Source: Paraspadella gotoi
Taxonomy: Eukaryota; Chaetognatha
Length of the DNA: 64,000 bases
Assembly (NCBI GenBank): GCA_051294375.1
Contig: CM119264.1
Coordinates: 31,353,115-31,417,114, forward strand
Direction: 5' to 3'
Below are positions 43,953-54,238 of the stretch, in pieces. The translations under genes were made by a program, and so were the position numbers. The notes beneath the pieces were generated by a model. The model searched no databases. It was not told where the DNA came from and saw only the letters and a list, made by a program, of their open reading frames with translations. Each line of letters starts with the position of its first letter. Position 1 is the first letter of the stretch.

Positions 43953-44504
43953 CGTCCATCCATCCATCCGTCCGTCCGTCCGTAGATCCTACCTTAGCAA
44001 AAAGCCCCAATAACTCGTGATTGGGTGGTTGGATTGGAATTAAATTTTGTGTGTCGGTAGGAAAGTGTGTGATGAAGCTGGATATCGATTTTCGATAGAA
44101 TCGTGCGAGTGGAAATGAGTTTAAATGGAAAAAAAATAAGTCACATTTACTTGAATCTTTATTATTTATAATTACTAATAAATGTTTTAATAAATTAATT
44201 AATTAATTAAGGTGAAAAAATGATGCAATTTAAAAAAATTATGTAAGTGGAAAAAATTATGCAAGTTAAAAAAATGATGCAATTTAAAAAAAATAATGCA
44301 ATTTAAAAAAATGATGCAAGTTAAACAAATGATGCAAGTTGAATATATGATGCGAATTGTAAAAATGATTCAAATTGAAAAAAATGATGTGAGTTGAAAA
44401 AATGATGCGAGTTATTTAAAAAAATATTGTGATTAATCATCTGATTAGCTGATTACCGCTTAATTATCGTAGGCAGATCCGACATTGTTTGCTCAAACTT
44501 GTTT
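43742..44504 (+). mobile_element. Family A interspersed repeat, copy 3
   Basis: Starts TTTTAACCGGATCTGCTTAC with a hairpin (GGATCTGC..GCAGAT) and CTCTATAATTCACTTTGTC, then ATCATGTCAGAACATCG and AAATTATGC, a (GTCT)n array (43865-43948), (GTCC)n/(ATCC)n, and the body with ACTCGTGATTGG and GTGTGTGATGAAGCTGG. An added 18-bp minisatellite (ATGATGCAATTTAAAAAA, 44219-44415) precedes the far end, with GATTAGCTGATTACCGC, GCAGATCCG and TTTGCTCAAACTTGTTT. Confidence 0.8.
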
Positions 44505-44712
44505 AAAATGCAACTTGTTTTTTAAAATGCAACTTTTTTTAAAAAATGCAACTTGTTTTTTAAAATGCAACATGTTTTTTATCAAATGCAACATCGTTTT
44601 TATCAAGGGTAACATGTTTTTTTTTTATCAAATGCAACATGTTTTTAATCAAATCCAACATCGTTTTTATCAAGTGTAACATATTTTTTATCAAATGCAA
44701 GATCTTTTTTTT
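44505..44712 (+). repeat. 21-bp minisatellite, right part
   Basis: About ten units of AAATGCAAC(A/T)TGTTTTTTATC type. Confidence 0.9.
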
Positions 44713-44843
44713 CACGTTTGATCTGACTTCATCCATAGGGATCAAATTTTATTTATTGACTTCTACTGCGACCAGGTGCAATCGCTTTTTATCTCAACCC
44801 TTTGATGTTATTTTATTACTTTCCTTTTTATTGATCTTCATTC

Positions 44844-44856
44844 GTTACCTAGCAAC
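44844..44856. promoter_or_regulatory. X-box motif, full consensus match
   Basis: GTTACCTAGCAAC fits the RFX consensus GTNRCC-N(0-3)-RGYAAC exactly with a one-base spacer. Located just before a CT array; no exon recognised nearby. Confidence 0.4.
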
Positions 44857-44865
44857 AACTTGGTG

Positions 44866-44913
<48 letters not shown>

Positions 44914-44961
44914 TAATTCTCTCCTTCTCTTTCTTATTCTCATTTTCTCTGACTTCTTAGT

Positions 44962-44997
<36 letters not shown>

Positions 44998-45057
44998 ACT
45001 CTGAGTCTTTTTCTCTATACCCCCTCTGTCTCTCACTTTATTACTTTATCTCTCTCT

Positions 45058-45101
<44 letters not shown>

Positions 45102-45264
45102 CTCTTTTTCTAACTTCCTCTCTCTTTCTTTCTCTCTCTTCTTTCCATCCCTGTCTCTCTCCCTGACTCTCTCTCTCTGTCTCCTTCCCTCTCTCTTTCC
45201 TCCTGTCTCCTCTATCACTCACTCTCCCTCCCTCTCTGCCTCTATCACTCACTCTCCCTCCCTC

Positions 45265-45300
<36 letters not shown>
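44866..45300. repeat. CT-rich block with several (CT)n runs
   Basis: CT runs at 44870-44912, 44964-44994, 45045-45100 and 45266-45298, plus a tandem unit of about 33 bases (CTCTATCACTCACTCTCCCT) at 45210-45272. Confidence 0.94.
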
Positions 45301-45301
<1 letters not shown>

Positions 45302-45377
45302 ACTCCGTAGTCTCGTCTTTTCGAAAATGGTTTTTGGTTTCCGACGATTCTTCATGGAGATTGGATTCCACTCATCC

Positions 45378-45470
45378 TTTGAAGCGGATTTTTGGTCCCT
45401 GGAAGCGGATTTTTGGTCCCTGGAAGCGGATTTTTTTCCCTGGACGCGGATTTTTGGTCTGTGGAAGCAA
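45378..45470 (+). repeat. 21-bp minisatellite (GGAAGCGGATTTTTGGTCCC)
   Basis: Four to five units keeping an open frame (EADFWSL). Copy number is low and no gene context is seen. Confidence 0.92.
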
Positions 45471-45832
45471 AGATTTGAAAGCGGAATTGAAAGTGAGAAT
45501 CGAAAAAGATTTTTCATAAGCGAAATAACTATGTATTTTTTGATAAGTCATTAGCCAGAAATTCATAAAAAGTAATTTAGTGTAACATGACAATATCTAA
45601 ATAAAAAAAAACTTTATTAGAAGATAAATCAGTTTATATCATCTACATGACTATGAAATCAAATCTAAATGATTAATGTTTATTATTAACATTGTAAAAC
45701 TGGTTTTATAACTGAACGCTTTTTTACGAAACATAATTTTAACCATTTTTACATCTATATGGCGGGCGTTGATTAAAGACAGCACAGTTGTGATCCGTTC
45801 GTTGTGACCCGTTCGTACAGTTGTGACCCGTT

Positions 45833-46005
45833 TGCCCATCGTTTAAAGCCATAAGGTCATTATCATTAGGTATCAGGATCGTTCCCCGAGCTACCTACCC
45901 TAAGGAAAGCAAGAAACGGCTTTAAACCGCCTTGGGAATTTCGGAAAACCTTTAATCCAGGTTCCAAGCCCAGGAACCTTTTTATTGCTGAAGGTCGGGC
46001 GTTAA
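45833..46005 (+). mobile_element. tRNA-related SINE, diverged copy (+)
   Basis: Keeps the tRNA-like head (TTTAAAGCCATAAGGTCATT, then TTAGGTATCAGGATCGTTCC) and the body word GGTTCCAAGCCCAGGAAC seen in the other copies. The head is shortened. Boundaries are approximate. Confidence 0.6.
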
Positions 46006-46029
46006 TGAATTGCAGACTTCAGCCCACTT

Positions 46030-46690
46030 CGCGCCTTTTAAACAGACATATGTACATTAGGTTGGCCTAAATTGATCACTTTTTATCATTAGGAGCTCTG
46101 AAATATAAAATTCATTTGTCCATCAGATACTTAATCAATATTTACTATCACTTTTTTGATTAGTGAAGCGCACTATAACATTGAAGCATTTAAATATTTA
46201 TCAATGCATAGTCAATGAAATAATTTTTTTGTAAACAAAATTATTTTATAAGAACGGATTCAGATAGCCAATAAAAAGTTGTCTACACAAATTATAATGC
46301 GTTTTTCGATATTTCGATGATAATTGGGTCAAATAATGGAAAAATTCTTGAAAATCATCATCATCATAATTTTTATAGTTTTTGCTGATTTTAACCAATA
46401 AAAAAAAAATTTGAAATCTTATAATATTTTTTATTTATTTTTTTAAGCTCTACTCGAATCCGTTTTTCAAAATTCTGAATTTGAAAAATAAATTTTTCAT
46501 GATTTATAAACTTTAAAAAGTTTAAATACTTCTATGTTATTAAGTATATACATGAATCATGAAATTTTAAAATTTTTTTTATCTCACAGGGATTCTCTAA
46601 CATTATTTATATTACAGAACTCCTAGTTTTTACCTTGTTCCGCCTTAATGTACATATAGACTTATTATCCTTATCTACTACTGTGCCTGG
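46030..46690. other. AT-rich intergenic sequence
   Basis: No recognised gene, repeat family or RNA between the two SINE copies. Confidence 0.6.
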
Positions 46691-46691
46691 G

Positions 46692-46850
46692 CTTGGAACC
46701 AGGCGAGAGAGTTTCCCAGGCCCCCTCACGCTTCCAGCAGGATAGGTACCACTAGTGATCGATCACGGTACCTAATGGTCAGGAGCTGGTGGTTTGGCTC
46801 AATCAGTCACCGGGGTAACTTGGTGCAATGCTTCACTACATATCTTCCTA
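46692..46850 (-). mobile_element. tRNA-related SINE, diverged copy (minus)
   Basis: Contains TGGGCTTGGAACCAGGC, GGTACCTAATGGTCAGGAGC and TTGGCTCAATCAGTCACCGG, which match the reverse orientation of the family, with a changed middle. No clean target duplication. Confidence 0.65.
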
Positions 46851-46854
46851 ATAT

Positions 46855-47420
46855 TAAGGATAGAACAGAAGCGAGGGATAGAAGGGAATGGGATAGAAAA
46901 GAATGGGTATCTGGGAGAAGGAGCGATAGAAAAGAAGAGAGGATAGAAAAGGAAGGAGAGACAGAAGGAATGAGGGGATAGAAAAGAGGAGGGGATATAA
47001 AAGGAAGGAGAGACAAAAAGAATGAGGGTATAGACGAAATGGAGAATAGAAAAGAAGGTGGGATAGATAAGAGGAGGGGATAGAAAAGGAAGGAGAGACG
47101 GAAGGAGAGACTGAAGGAAAGAGGGATTAGAAAAGAAGAGAGGATAGAAAAGGAAGGAGAGACAGAAGGAATGAGTAGATAGAAAAGAGCAGGGGATTGA
47201 AAAGGAAGGAGAGACAGAAGGAATGAGGGGATAAAAAAGGAAAGAGAGACAGAAGGAATGAGGGGATAGAACAGAGAAGGGGATAGAAAAGGAAGGAGAG
47301 ACAGAAGGAATGAGGGGATAGAAAAGAGGAGGGGATAGAAAGGAAAGAGAGATAGAAGGAATGACGATATAGAAAATAAGGGGGGGATAGCAAAGAAAGG
47401 GAGACCAAAGGATAGACAAC
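46855..47420 (+). repeat. Purine minisatellite of about 50 bp
   Basis: About ten units containing GGATAGAAAAGAGGAGGGGA and AGGAGAGACAGAAGGAATGA. The minus strand reads as S/F/L/P-rich frames; not genes. Confidence 0.93.
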
Positions 47421-47449
47421 AGGAAAGGAAATTGGCGTGAGAGGGAAGA

Positions 47450-47840
47450 TTTAATTATTTTTTTTAGATTTAAAACGCGAAAAGTTTTTAATTAATATAT
47501 TTTAATTTCAGTCGATAAATTTTTAAGTTTCTTTTTTCTCGACATTTAAATTCATGAGTTGAAATTAAATGTAGAAAAAGGTAAGAGATGGACTGGCGAA
47601 CGAACGGACTGAAAAACTGTTAGAACTTAGATAGATTGTGTCCTTAAGCTCAACGGATTTAATCCTAAAATTTAACTATGATTACATTCTTTTGCCATTG
47701 GACATTTGTCATTGCAAACGAACAATGTATATACATTATATAATTGAGTGAAATATTGTATGACACATAATAAACATAATAACATATACAATAAAGTGGC
47801 AGTCGGGTTGTTTTAATTGACGGCATCTGTTGGACTGACT
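47450..47840. other. AT-rich intergenic sequence
   Basis: Nothing recognised. Confidence 0.6.
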
Positions 47841-47874
47841 GACTTTTATATTGACTCATTTATTTGAAACGACA

Positions 47875-47961
47875 AAGACGACGACCACGACGACGATTAC
47901 GACGATGACGACGACGACCGGTGGTCAAAACGTCAGGAATATAAATGTCGTCGATAGGATC

Positions 47962-48005
<44 letters not shown>

Positions 48006-48030
48006 AAACAACAACAACAACAACAACAAA
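47875..48030. repeat. (GAC)n and (CAA)n arrays
   Basis: GAC triplets at 47875-47920 and about 22 CAA triplets at 47962-48029 with one AAA change. The (CAA)n frame reads poly-N. Confidence 0.96.
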
Positions 48031-48203
48031 TTATTATGTCTATCCATTCTCTGAGTGTAAGTAATATAGTCTAATTAGATTGACATAATAATAGTAGTAT
48101 GTTGTACGTATAATTGTATATAGGATATAGTATGTGTTTTAAAAAAAAATTATTAGAAAATTACAGTAAAATTAATTAAATACGAAATTTTCTTAATGAA
48201 CCA

Positions 48204-48438
48204 TTTTTAGCCGGATCTGCTTACAGCAGATCTCGGCTTTATAATTCATACTGTCGCTCTGTCGGTCCGCCCCCACAAACTTGTCGGGCATTCACATATA
48301 TCATGTCAGAACATCAAATTATGATAAAATATGCAAAAAAAAAGATGACCGTCCGTCGTCTGTCTGTATGTCCCTCCGTCTGTCTGTCTGTATGTCTGTC
48401 CTGTTCCGTTCGTTCGTTCGTTCGTTCACTCGTTCGTT

Positions 48439-48469
<31 letters not shown>

Positions 48470-49041
48470 TCACTCGTTCGTTCGTTTCGTTCGTTCGTTC
48501 GTTCGTTCGTTCGTTCGTTCGTTCGTTCGTTCGTTCGTTCGTTCGTTCGTTCGTTCGTTTCGACCATTCGCCGTCCGTCCGTCCGTTCCCCCCTTAGCTA
48601 TGAACGCCAATTACTTATCAGTGGATGAGGCGATTTACTTGAAATTTTACGTGTGGGTAAAGAAGTGTGTGATTGAGCTGGAAATCAAGTTTCGATGGAA
48701 TCGTCTGAGTGGAAATGAGTTTAAATGGAAAATATAAAAAAGCTGTTTCACTATTTGATTATGGTTTTTATTTTTGTATTAAATATAAATGCAAACTGTA
48801 ATAATTTATTTGTTAATTAATAAATTCAAAAATTAATTAATTATTAAATTAATTAATTATATTAGTTATCTGATCATCTGCTTACTACTAATGATCGTGG
48901 GCATTTATATTTTCTATGAAAAGAAAGAATATAAAAGTAAATAAATTAAATATTTAATTATTAATTAATTAATTATCTGATAAGCTATTTACCGTTAATG
49001 ATTGTTGGCTGATCCGGCATTGTTTGTACAAAATTGTTTGT
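48204..49041 (+). mobile_element. Family A interspersed repeat, copy 4 (with CGTT array)
   Basis: Begins TTTTTAGCCGGATCTGC with the hairpin, followed by GGCTTTATAATTCA, GTCGGTCCGCCCCC, CTTGTCGGGCATTCAC, ATCATGTCAGAACATC, then a (CGTT)n array (48408-48560). The body includes GTGTGTGATTGAGCTGGAAA and GAGTGGAAATGAGTTTAAAT. Two copies of TCTGAT..TAATGAT (48860-48905, 48975-49015) lead to GCTGATCCGGCATTGTTTG. This is the longest copy without a gap. Confidence 0.82.
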
Positions 49042-49064
49042 TTCCCTAGTAATTTATTTTAGTG

Positions 49065-49066
49065 AA

Positions 49067-49102
<36 letters not shown>
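49065..49102. repeat. (GAC)n array
   Basis: About 12 GAC units. Confidence 0.96.
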
Positions 49103-49104
<2 letters not shown>

Positions 49105-49257
49105 CTCTTGTCAGAAACATAAATAAAGCACCGCATAGTTTTTTCTTTTTTTCCCTTTTTTTATTCTCGAGTTTTTAAAAATGATTAATTTAAGTTTTTT
49201 CCTCATGTATCGACTAAAAAATAGTTTCCTTTTTAAATCTTGAGCTGGAATGACGTC

Positions 49258-49259
<2 letters not shown>

Positions 49260-49315
<56 letters not shown>
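49260..49315. repeat. (GA)n microsatellite
   Basis: Uninterrupted GA, about 27 units. Confidence 0.97.
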
Positions 49316-49318
<3 letters not shown>

Positions 49319-49659
49319 GGAATTGAAATAGAGAAAAAAAGGAATTAAAACGCGAGAAATAAAGTAAGAAAAGAGATTAAGAGAATAAAATATTGGAAAA
49401 AAAGAAAAAAAACTTTAATTAGCAACACCAATTTATGTCTTTCTTTTTTTTTAGATTTCTAGTTACATTCCTTCTAATCTTTGCGTCATAGTTAGATTAT
49501 GGAATTTTCATGCGCCTATGACCATAATCCTTCACGAATATAAAATAACTTTAGTTCCATTAAGTTTTACATCGAAGTCGTAAGTTGCAATTTTAGAACA
49601 TGCGACATTAAAAATAAGAAAATAATGATCAAAATAACAACGACAACAACGAAAAGGAT

Positions 49660-49774
49660 AAAACGACGACGACGACGACGACGACGACGAAAACAAATGA
49701 AAAAAGAAAATGTGTTTCGGTTGATTAAATGGTCGAGTGTTGACGACGATGATGACGAAGACGACGACGACGAC

Positions 49775-49834
<60 letters not shown>

Positions 49835-49835
49835 C
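49660..49835. repeat. (GAC)n and (GAT)n arrays
   Basis: GAC block at 49663-49690 and a GAC-to-GAT graded array at 49741-49833. The poly-D frame is repeat translation. Confidence 0.96.
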
Positions 49836-49969
49836 ACAATGACAACAAAGACGAAGATGGTGACGTAACCATTAAATGAATTTGAGGAAAGAGAAATAAA
49901 AAAGTAAAGAGGAATGCAGAGACGGACAAAACACGGACAGAGGGACAGAAAGGAGAGGGAATGCGGTCA

Positions 49970-50040
49970 GTGACGACGCAATGCCGACGCAATGCCGGTG
50001 CAGTGCCACACGCAATGCCGACGCAATAGCGGTTCAGTGC
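49970..50040 (+). repeat. Short GC-rich repeat (GACGCAATGCC)
   Basis: Five units of 11-16 bases with GACGCAATGCC or GGTGCAGTGCC. Confidence 0.8.
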
Positions 50041-50084
50041 CGAGGGGCAATCAAGAACACTTTTCAAGGTTAGAAGGAAATAAA

Positions 50085-50160
50085 ATAACAACGACGACGA
50101 TAACGACCATAAAGACGACAACAGGAACGACGACGACGACGACGACGACGACAACAAAGA
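50085..50160. repeat. (GAC)n array
   Basis: Interrupted GAC/AAC triplets, cleanest at 50125-50152. Confidence 0.93.
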
Positions 50161-50284
50161 CAAAAAAATCCTTGTCACAAGGGAGAAATAAAGACATTTT
50201 CTCACAACGAAATTTCTTAGCATAAAAAGTTTAGACTGAAACTAAAAAAAAGCGAATGAGAAACAAAATCTTGAGCAGGAGAGT

Positions 50285-50287
<3 letters not shown>

Positions 50288-50320
<33 letters not shown>
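50288..50320. repeat. (GA)n microsatellite
   Basis: Short clean run. Confidence 0.95.
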
Positions 50321-50322
<2 letters not shown>

Positions 50323-50497
50323 AGCGGCGACGAAACGAGAAGAACCAATCTGTTTCTCATCTCATATTTTTTTCCCTTTTTTTTTCTTTGTTAAAAATGA
50401 AATTTTAATTTTAGTTCAAAAAAGAAAAGAAAAAAAAGGGGAAACTACGGAAATATGCAAAATCCATTTTGCGGCCATTTTCATGCAGAATGAGAAG

Positions 50498-50525
50498 GGA
50501 GAGACAGAGAGAGAGAGAAGGAGAT

Positions 50526-50598
<73 letters not shown>

Positions 50599-50646
50599 GT
50601 GAAAGTCTTTGGAAATTCGCGTCGTTGATTATTGATGAATTCATCT

Positions 50647-50694
<48 letters not shown>
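50498..50694. repeat. (GA)n and (GTC)n arrays
   Basis: GA 50529-50596 and about 15 GTC units at 50647-50692. Confidence 0.97.
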
Positions 50695-50734
50695 TCTTCG
50701 ACTTTAAATTTAACATCAGACGACATATGGGAAA

Positions 50735-51150
50735 TCAGTCAAGCCCAAAGACATCAATCACCCAAGCCTAAAGATATTTATCACTCCGAAACATGAATCA
50801 CACAAGCCCAAAGATATTTATCAATTATCACCCAGAAACATGACAAAGACATCTATCACCCTGAAACATTGATCATCCAAGCCCAAATACATTGATAACC
50901 TACGCCCAATAAACTTATCACCCAAAGACATTGATCACCCAAGCCCAAATACATTGATCACCCAAGCCCAATAAACTTATCACCCAAAGACACCAGCGCA
51001 AGTAATTTATTGCCCAACACAAGACATTGAACATCCAAGCCCAAATATATTGATCATCCAAGCCCAAGTTATATTAAAAAACCAAAGTCAAGATCTTGAT
51101 AACTTTTGCCCAAGCCAAGCCCAAGCAATTAATCACCCAAGCCCAAGGCC
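50735..51150 (+). repeat. Minisatellite with ATCACCCAAGCCCAAA units
   Basis: About 17 units of 20-28 bases (CAAGCCCAAATACATTGATC). Highly diverged. Confidence 0.9.
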
Positions 51151-51227
51151 ATTCAGAAATGGGAATGTCCCGAACCAATGATGGTCAGCGTCTTTGTTTC
51201 ATGTTGAAAATCTCTCTTGTGATCACC

Positions 51228-51441
51228 GATTGATCACTGGACCCAATAAAGATCACTGGACCAAATAATGATCACTGGACCCAATCATGATCACTGGACC
51301 CAATAATGATCACTGGACCCAATCATGATCACTGGACCCAATAATCATCACTGGACCCAATCATGATCACTGGACCTAATAATGATCACTGGACCCAATA
51401 ATGATCACTGGACCCAATAATGATCACTGGACCCAATAATG
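51228..51441 (+). repeat. 19-bp minisatellite (GATCACTGGACCCAATAAT)
   Basis: About 11 units, regular length, with AAT/CAT variation in the last positions. Confidence 0.96.
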
Positions 51442-51669
51442 AATTTTTACGTCAGTGAACAGCAGAACCATCAGCCACCATCAGGGTAACTGCAATCCTC
51501 CGCCGACGTCAACTTTGGTCAAAATCTTTAGACCAAAACTAATTAAGATTCTTTCTTTTTTCTTCTTCTTTCATAAAAAATAATTTATATAAATATTTAA
51601 AAATTCAACTGGATTGTTTTGTTAAATATTTTCTTTTGTTTTATAAACGATTTCCTGTTCTTTTTCCAC

Positions 51670-52005
51670 CAAAGTTTAAATCATCTCTAAATCTTCTCTA
51701 AATCATCTATAAAGAAATCTTTAAATCATCTCCAAATCATCTATAAAGTTTAAATCATCTCTAAATAATCTCTAAATTTTAAATCATTTCTAAATCATCT
51801 TTAAATCATTTCAAAATCATTTCTAAATCATCCCTCAAGTTAAAATCATCTCTAAATTTTTAATAATTTTTTCTAAATAATCTCTAAATCATCTTTTAAT
51901 CATCCTTAAATAATCTCTAAATCAACCCAAAACCATCTCTAAATCATTATTAAATCATCTCCTTAATTTATATCATCTTAAAATCATCTCTTAAGTCATC
52001 TACGT
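51670..52005 (+). repeat. 11-13-bp minisatellite (AAATCATCTCT)
   Basis: About 25 units with frequent substitutions. Confidence 0.9.
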
Positions 52006-52071
52006 TTGTCGACTAGAGACATAAGGAGTGAGAGACAATATTTAGTTGAAAACGACAATATTAGTTATATG

Positions 52072-52341
52072 AGGATAAGGCGCTACCTGGGCTAAAGATG
52101 ACTGTCCATAACTTCTATGACTCCCTCTAGCAGCCATGGAACGGGTCGCTGGGCTTGGAACCAGACTTGAGGGTTTTCCATGCCCAAAGGGCGGCTTACG
52201 GCCGTCCTCACGGTACCGGGTTGGGTTTGAACCCGGTAGCTCGTGGTCATGAGCTGATGGCTTTACTCAATGAGCCACCGGGTCACAACTGAAAGTGTCA
52301 TGCTTCTAGGCGGGGTGAACCTAGGCAATCCCCGACTACAT
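52072..52341 (-). mobile_element. tRNA-derived SINE with 14-bp target-site duplication
   Basis: Flanked by ATATTAGTTATATG at 52058-52071 and 52342-52355. Read on the minus strand, the head has an A-box-like TGGCTCATTGAGTAAAG and, about 43 bases later, a B-box-like GGGTTCAAACCC, the spacing of a tRNA promoter. The body follows, with TGGTTCCAAGCCCAGCGACC and CCATGGCTGCTAGAGGGAGT. About 270 bases. It ends in TATCCT and lacks a poly-A tail. It needs enzymes of a partner LINE; which one is unknown. Confidence 0.88.
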
Positions 52342-52544
52342 ATATTAGTTATATGTAAATAAAAGGTATAATTACAGTCTCAAAAGGAGAAATTCAAATG
52401 TCTATTTTTCAGTAAAAAAAATAATGTTATCTTTGCTAATTTATATTTTCTTATTTTTCATAAAAAATTTTAAATAATTATTAATTATCAACTTCGCCTC
52501 TTTTCTCTGAATTTTTTTATCTAACCAACTAACATCAGTCATTT

Positions 52545-53140
52545 TCAAGGATGTCTTTTCTTCTTTCATAGATGAATGTCATTGGCCTCCAATGAATGTC
52601 TTTTTACATTTCAATGAATGTCTTTTCTTCTTTCATCGATGAATGTAATCGGCCTCCAATGAATGTCTTTTTTTCTCTAAATAAATGTCTTTTCTTCTTT
52701 CATCAATGAATGTCAATGGCCTAAAATAAATGTCTTTTTCCTTTCAATGAATGTCTTTTCTTCTTTCACCAATGAATGCCATCGGCCTCGAATGAATGTC
52801 TTTTCTTCTATCATTGATGAATGTCATCAGCCTCCAATGAATGTCTTTTTTCCTCTCAATGAATGTTTTTTCTTCTTTCATTGATGTATGTCATCAGCCT
52901 CCAATGAATGTCTTTTTTCCTCTCTATGAATGTATTTTCTTCTTTCATCAATGAATGTCATCGGCCTCCAATGAATGTCTTTTTTCCTCTCTATGAATGT
53001 CTTTTCTTCTTTCATCGATGAATGTCATCGGCCTCCAATGAATGTCTTTTTTCCTCGATATGAACGTCTTTTTTTCTTTCATCAATGAATGTCATCGGCC
53101 TCCAATGAATGTCTTTTTTCCTCTCAATGAATGTCTTCCA
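52545..53140 (+). repeat. 67-bp minisatellite (about nine units)
   Basis: Each unit has GAATGTCTTTTCTTCTTTCA, then TGAATGTCATCGGCCTCCAA and TGAATGTCTTTTTTCCTCTC. The two halves of the unit share the word AATGAATGTCTTTT, so the unit itself arose by duplication. Confidence 0.95.
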
Positions 53141-53228
53141 TTTATTTTTTTTCTTTCGACAGAAACCGAAAATTTATCTTTGAACATAAATCTTTTTCTA
53201 GCTTAGATTTTCGCTCCTTTTCCTATTT

Positions 53229-53350
53229 TAAAAACAACAACAATAATAACAACAAAAATAACAAAAACAACAAAAACAACAACAACAACAAAAACAACAA
53301 AACAACAGAAAATATTGACCACAACAACAACATTCAAAACAAAAACAACG
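53229..53350. repeat. (CAA)n array, interrupted
   Basis: CAA/AAA triplets for about 120 bases, with poly-N/K translation. Confidence 0.93.
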
Positions 53351-53377
53351 AGGACGACGTCATGATCTATTTTTAGC

Positions 53378-53570
53378 TGCTGCATCAAAATCGCAGCTGA
53401 CGAATGCAGCTTCAAAATCGCAGCTGTATCGAAATAGTATGTCTAGACAACAAATACAGCATAGAAATCGCAGCTGAAGATGACGATTGCTGCGTGAAAA
53501 TGGCAGCCACAGATGACAAATGCAGCATCAAAATCGCAGCTGTAGAAGTCGAATGCTGCGATGATCTAAG
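53378..53570 (+). repeat. Repeat with AAATCGCAGCTG units
   Basis: About six units of 32-36 bases: ATGCAGCATCAAAATCGCAG and then CTGTAGA. Each contains the palindrome CAGCTG. Confidence 0.85.
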
Positions 53571-53614
53571 ATGAAAAAATGGATCAGTGAAAAAAATGCT
53601 TTATCCTGCAAATA

Positions 53615-53755
53615 GGCCTTGATGGCAAAAAAGCCATGAGGGCAACCGCTGGGATGGCAATAAGAATTCGGACGACAATAAGGCCTTGATGGCAAAAAGG
53701 CCTTGATGGCAAAAAGGCCTTGATGGCAACCGATGAGATGGCAATAAGGCCACTC
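53615..53755 (+). repeat. 18-bp minisatellite (AAGGCCTTGATGGCAAAA)
   Basis: About seven units, some with longer insertions (CAACCGATGAGATGGCAATA). Confidence 0.88.
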
Positions 53756-53889
53756 AGTCTCACATCCGTCGAACTGAACAAAAGAAGAAAATTTGTTCTC
53801 CTTCTGTCAGAAAAGGAAAAAATGTGAGTCGTATTAAAAAGTGTGAAGACGTGAGTCGAATAAGATAAGATGTGAAGAGTAGGGTGGAA

Positions 53890-54230
53890 CATTGTGAAAG
53901 ATATTATAGAGTTTTATAATTTGAATAATATTAAAGTGTTTAAATGATATTTTATATTTAGTTAATAAAATATATAGGATTTATAAAATATCCTGTTACT
54001 ATAAATCACTAAAAAATCGTTTTGAATTAAAAATTTTTTGTAAGAGTTTTGCTTAAGCTTAAAATAATACATAACTATACTTATTATCAAATATTAAAAA
54101 GAAAATTAAACTTTAATTAAATAATATTAAATAGTCTTTTTGAATTTTTTTTTAAGTAAAATTTCTGAAAAAAATATGATAATAAATGTATTTTCATATG
54201 CTTCACAATTTAAAAAATAATATTACGTAC
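53890..54230. other. AT-rich intergenic sequence
   Basis: Nothing recognised between the minisatellites and the next SINE. Confidence 0.6.
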
Positions 54231-54238
54231 AAATTATG

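Noticed and set aside
36919-44013. SVCLSVCLSV and RSFVRSFVRS repeat proteins in family A
   Set aside because: Translations of (GTCT)n and (CGTT)n arrays inside a non-coding element.
47962-48029. Poly-Asn coding exon
   Set aside because: Clean (CAA)n array in AT-rich DNA with stops close on both sides.
51228-51441. CRISPR-like array (19-bp regular repeats), also at 55.5-57.2 kb and 52.5-53.1 kb
   Set aside because: The units are head-to-tail with no unique spacers, and the DNA is animal.
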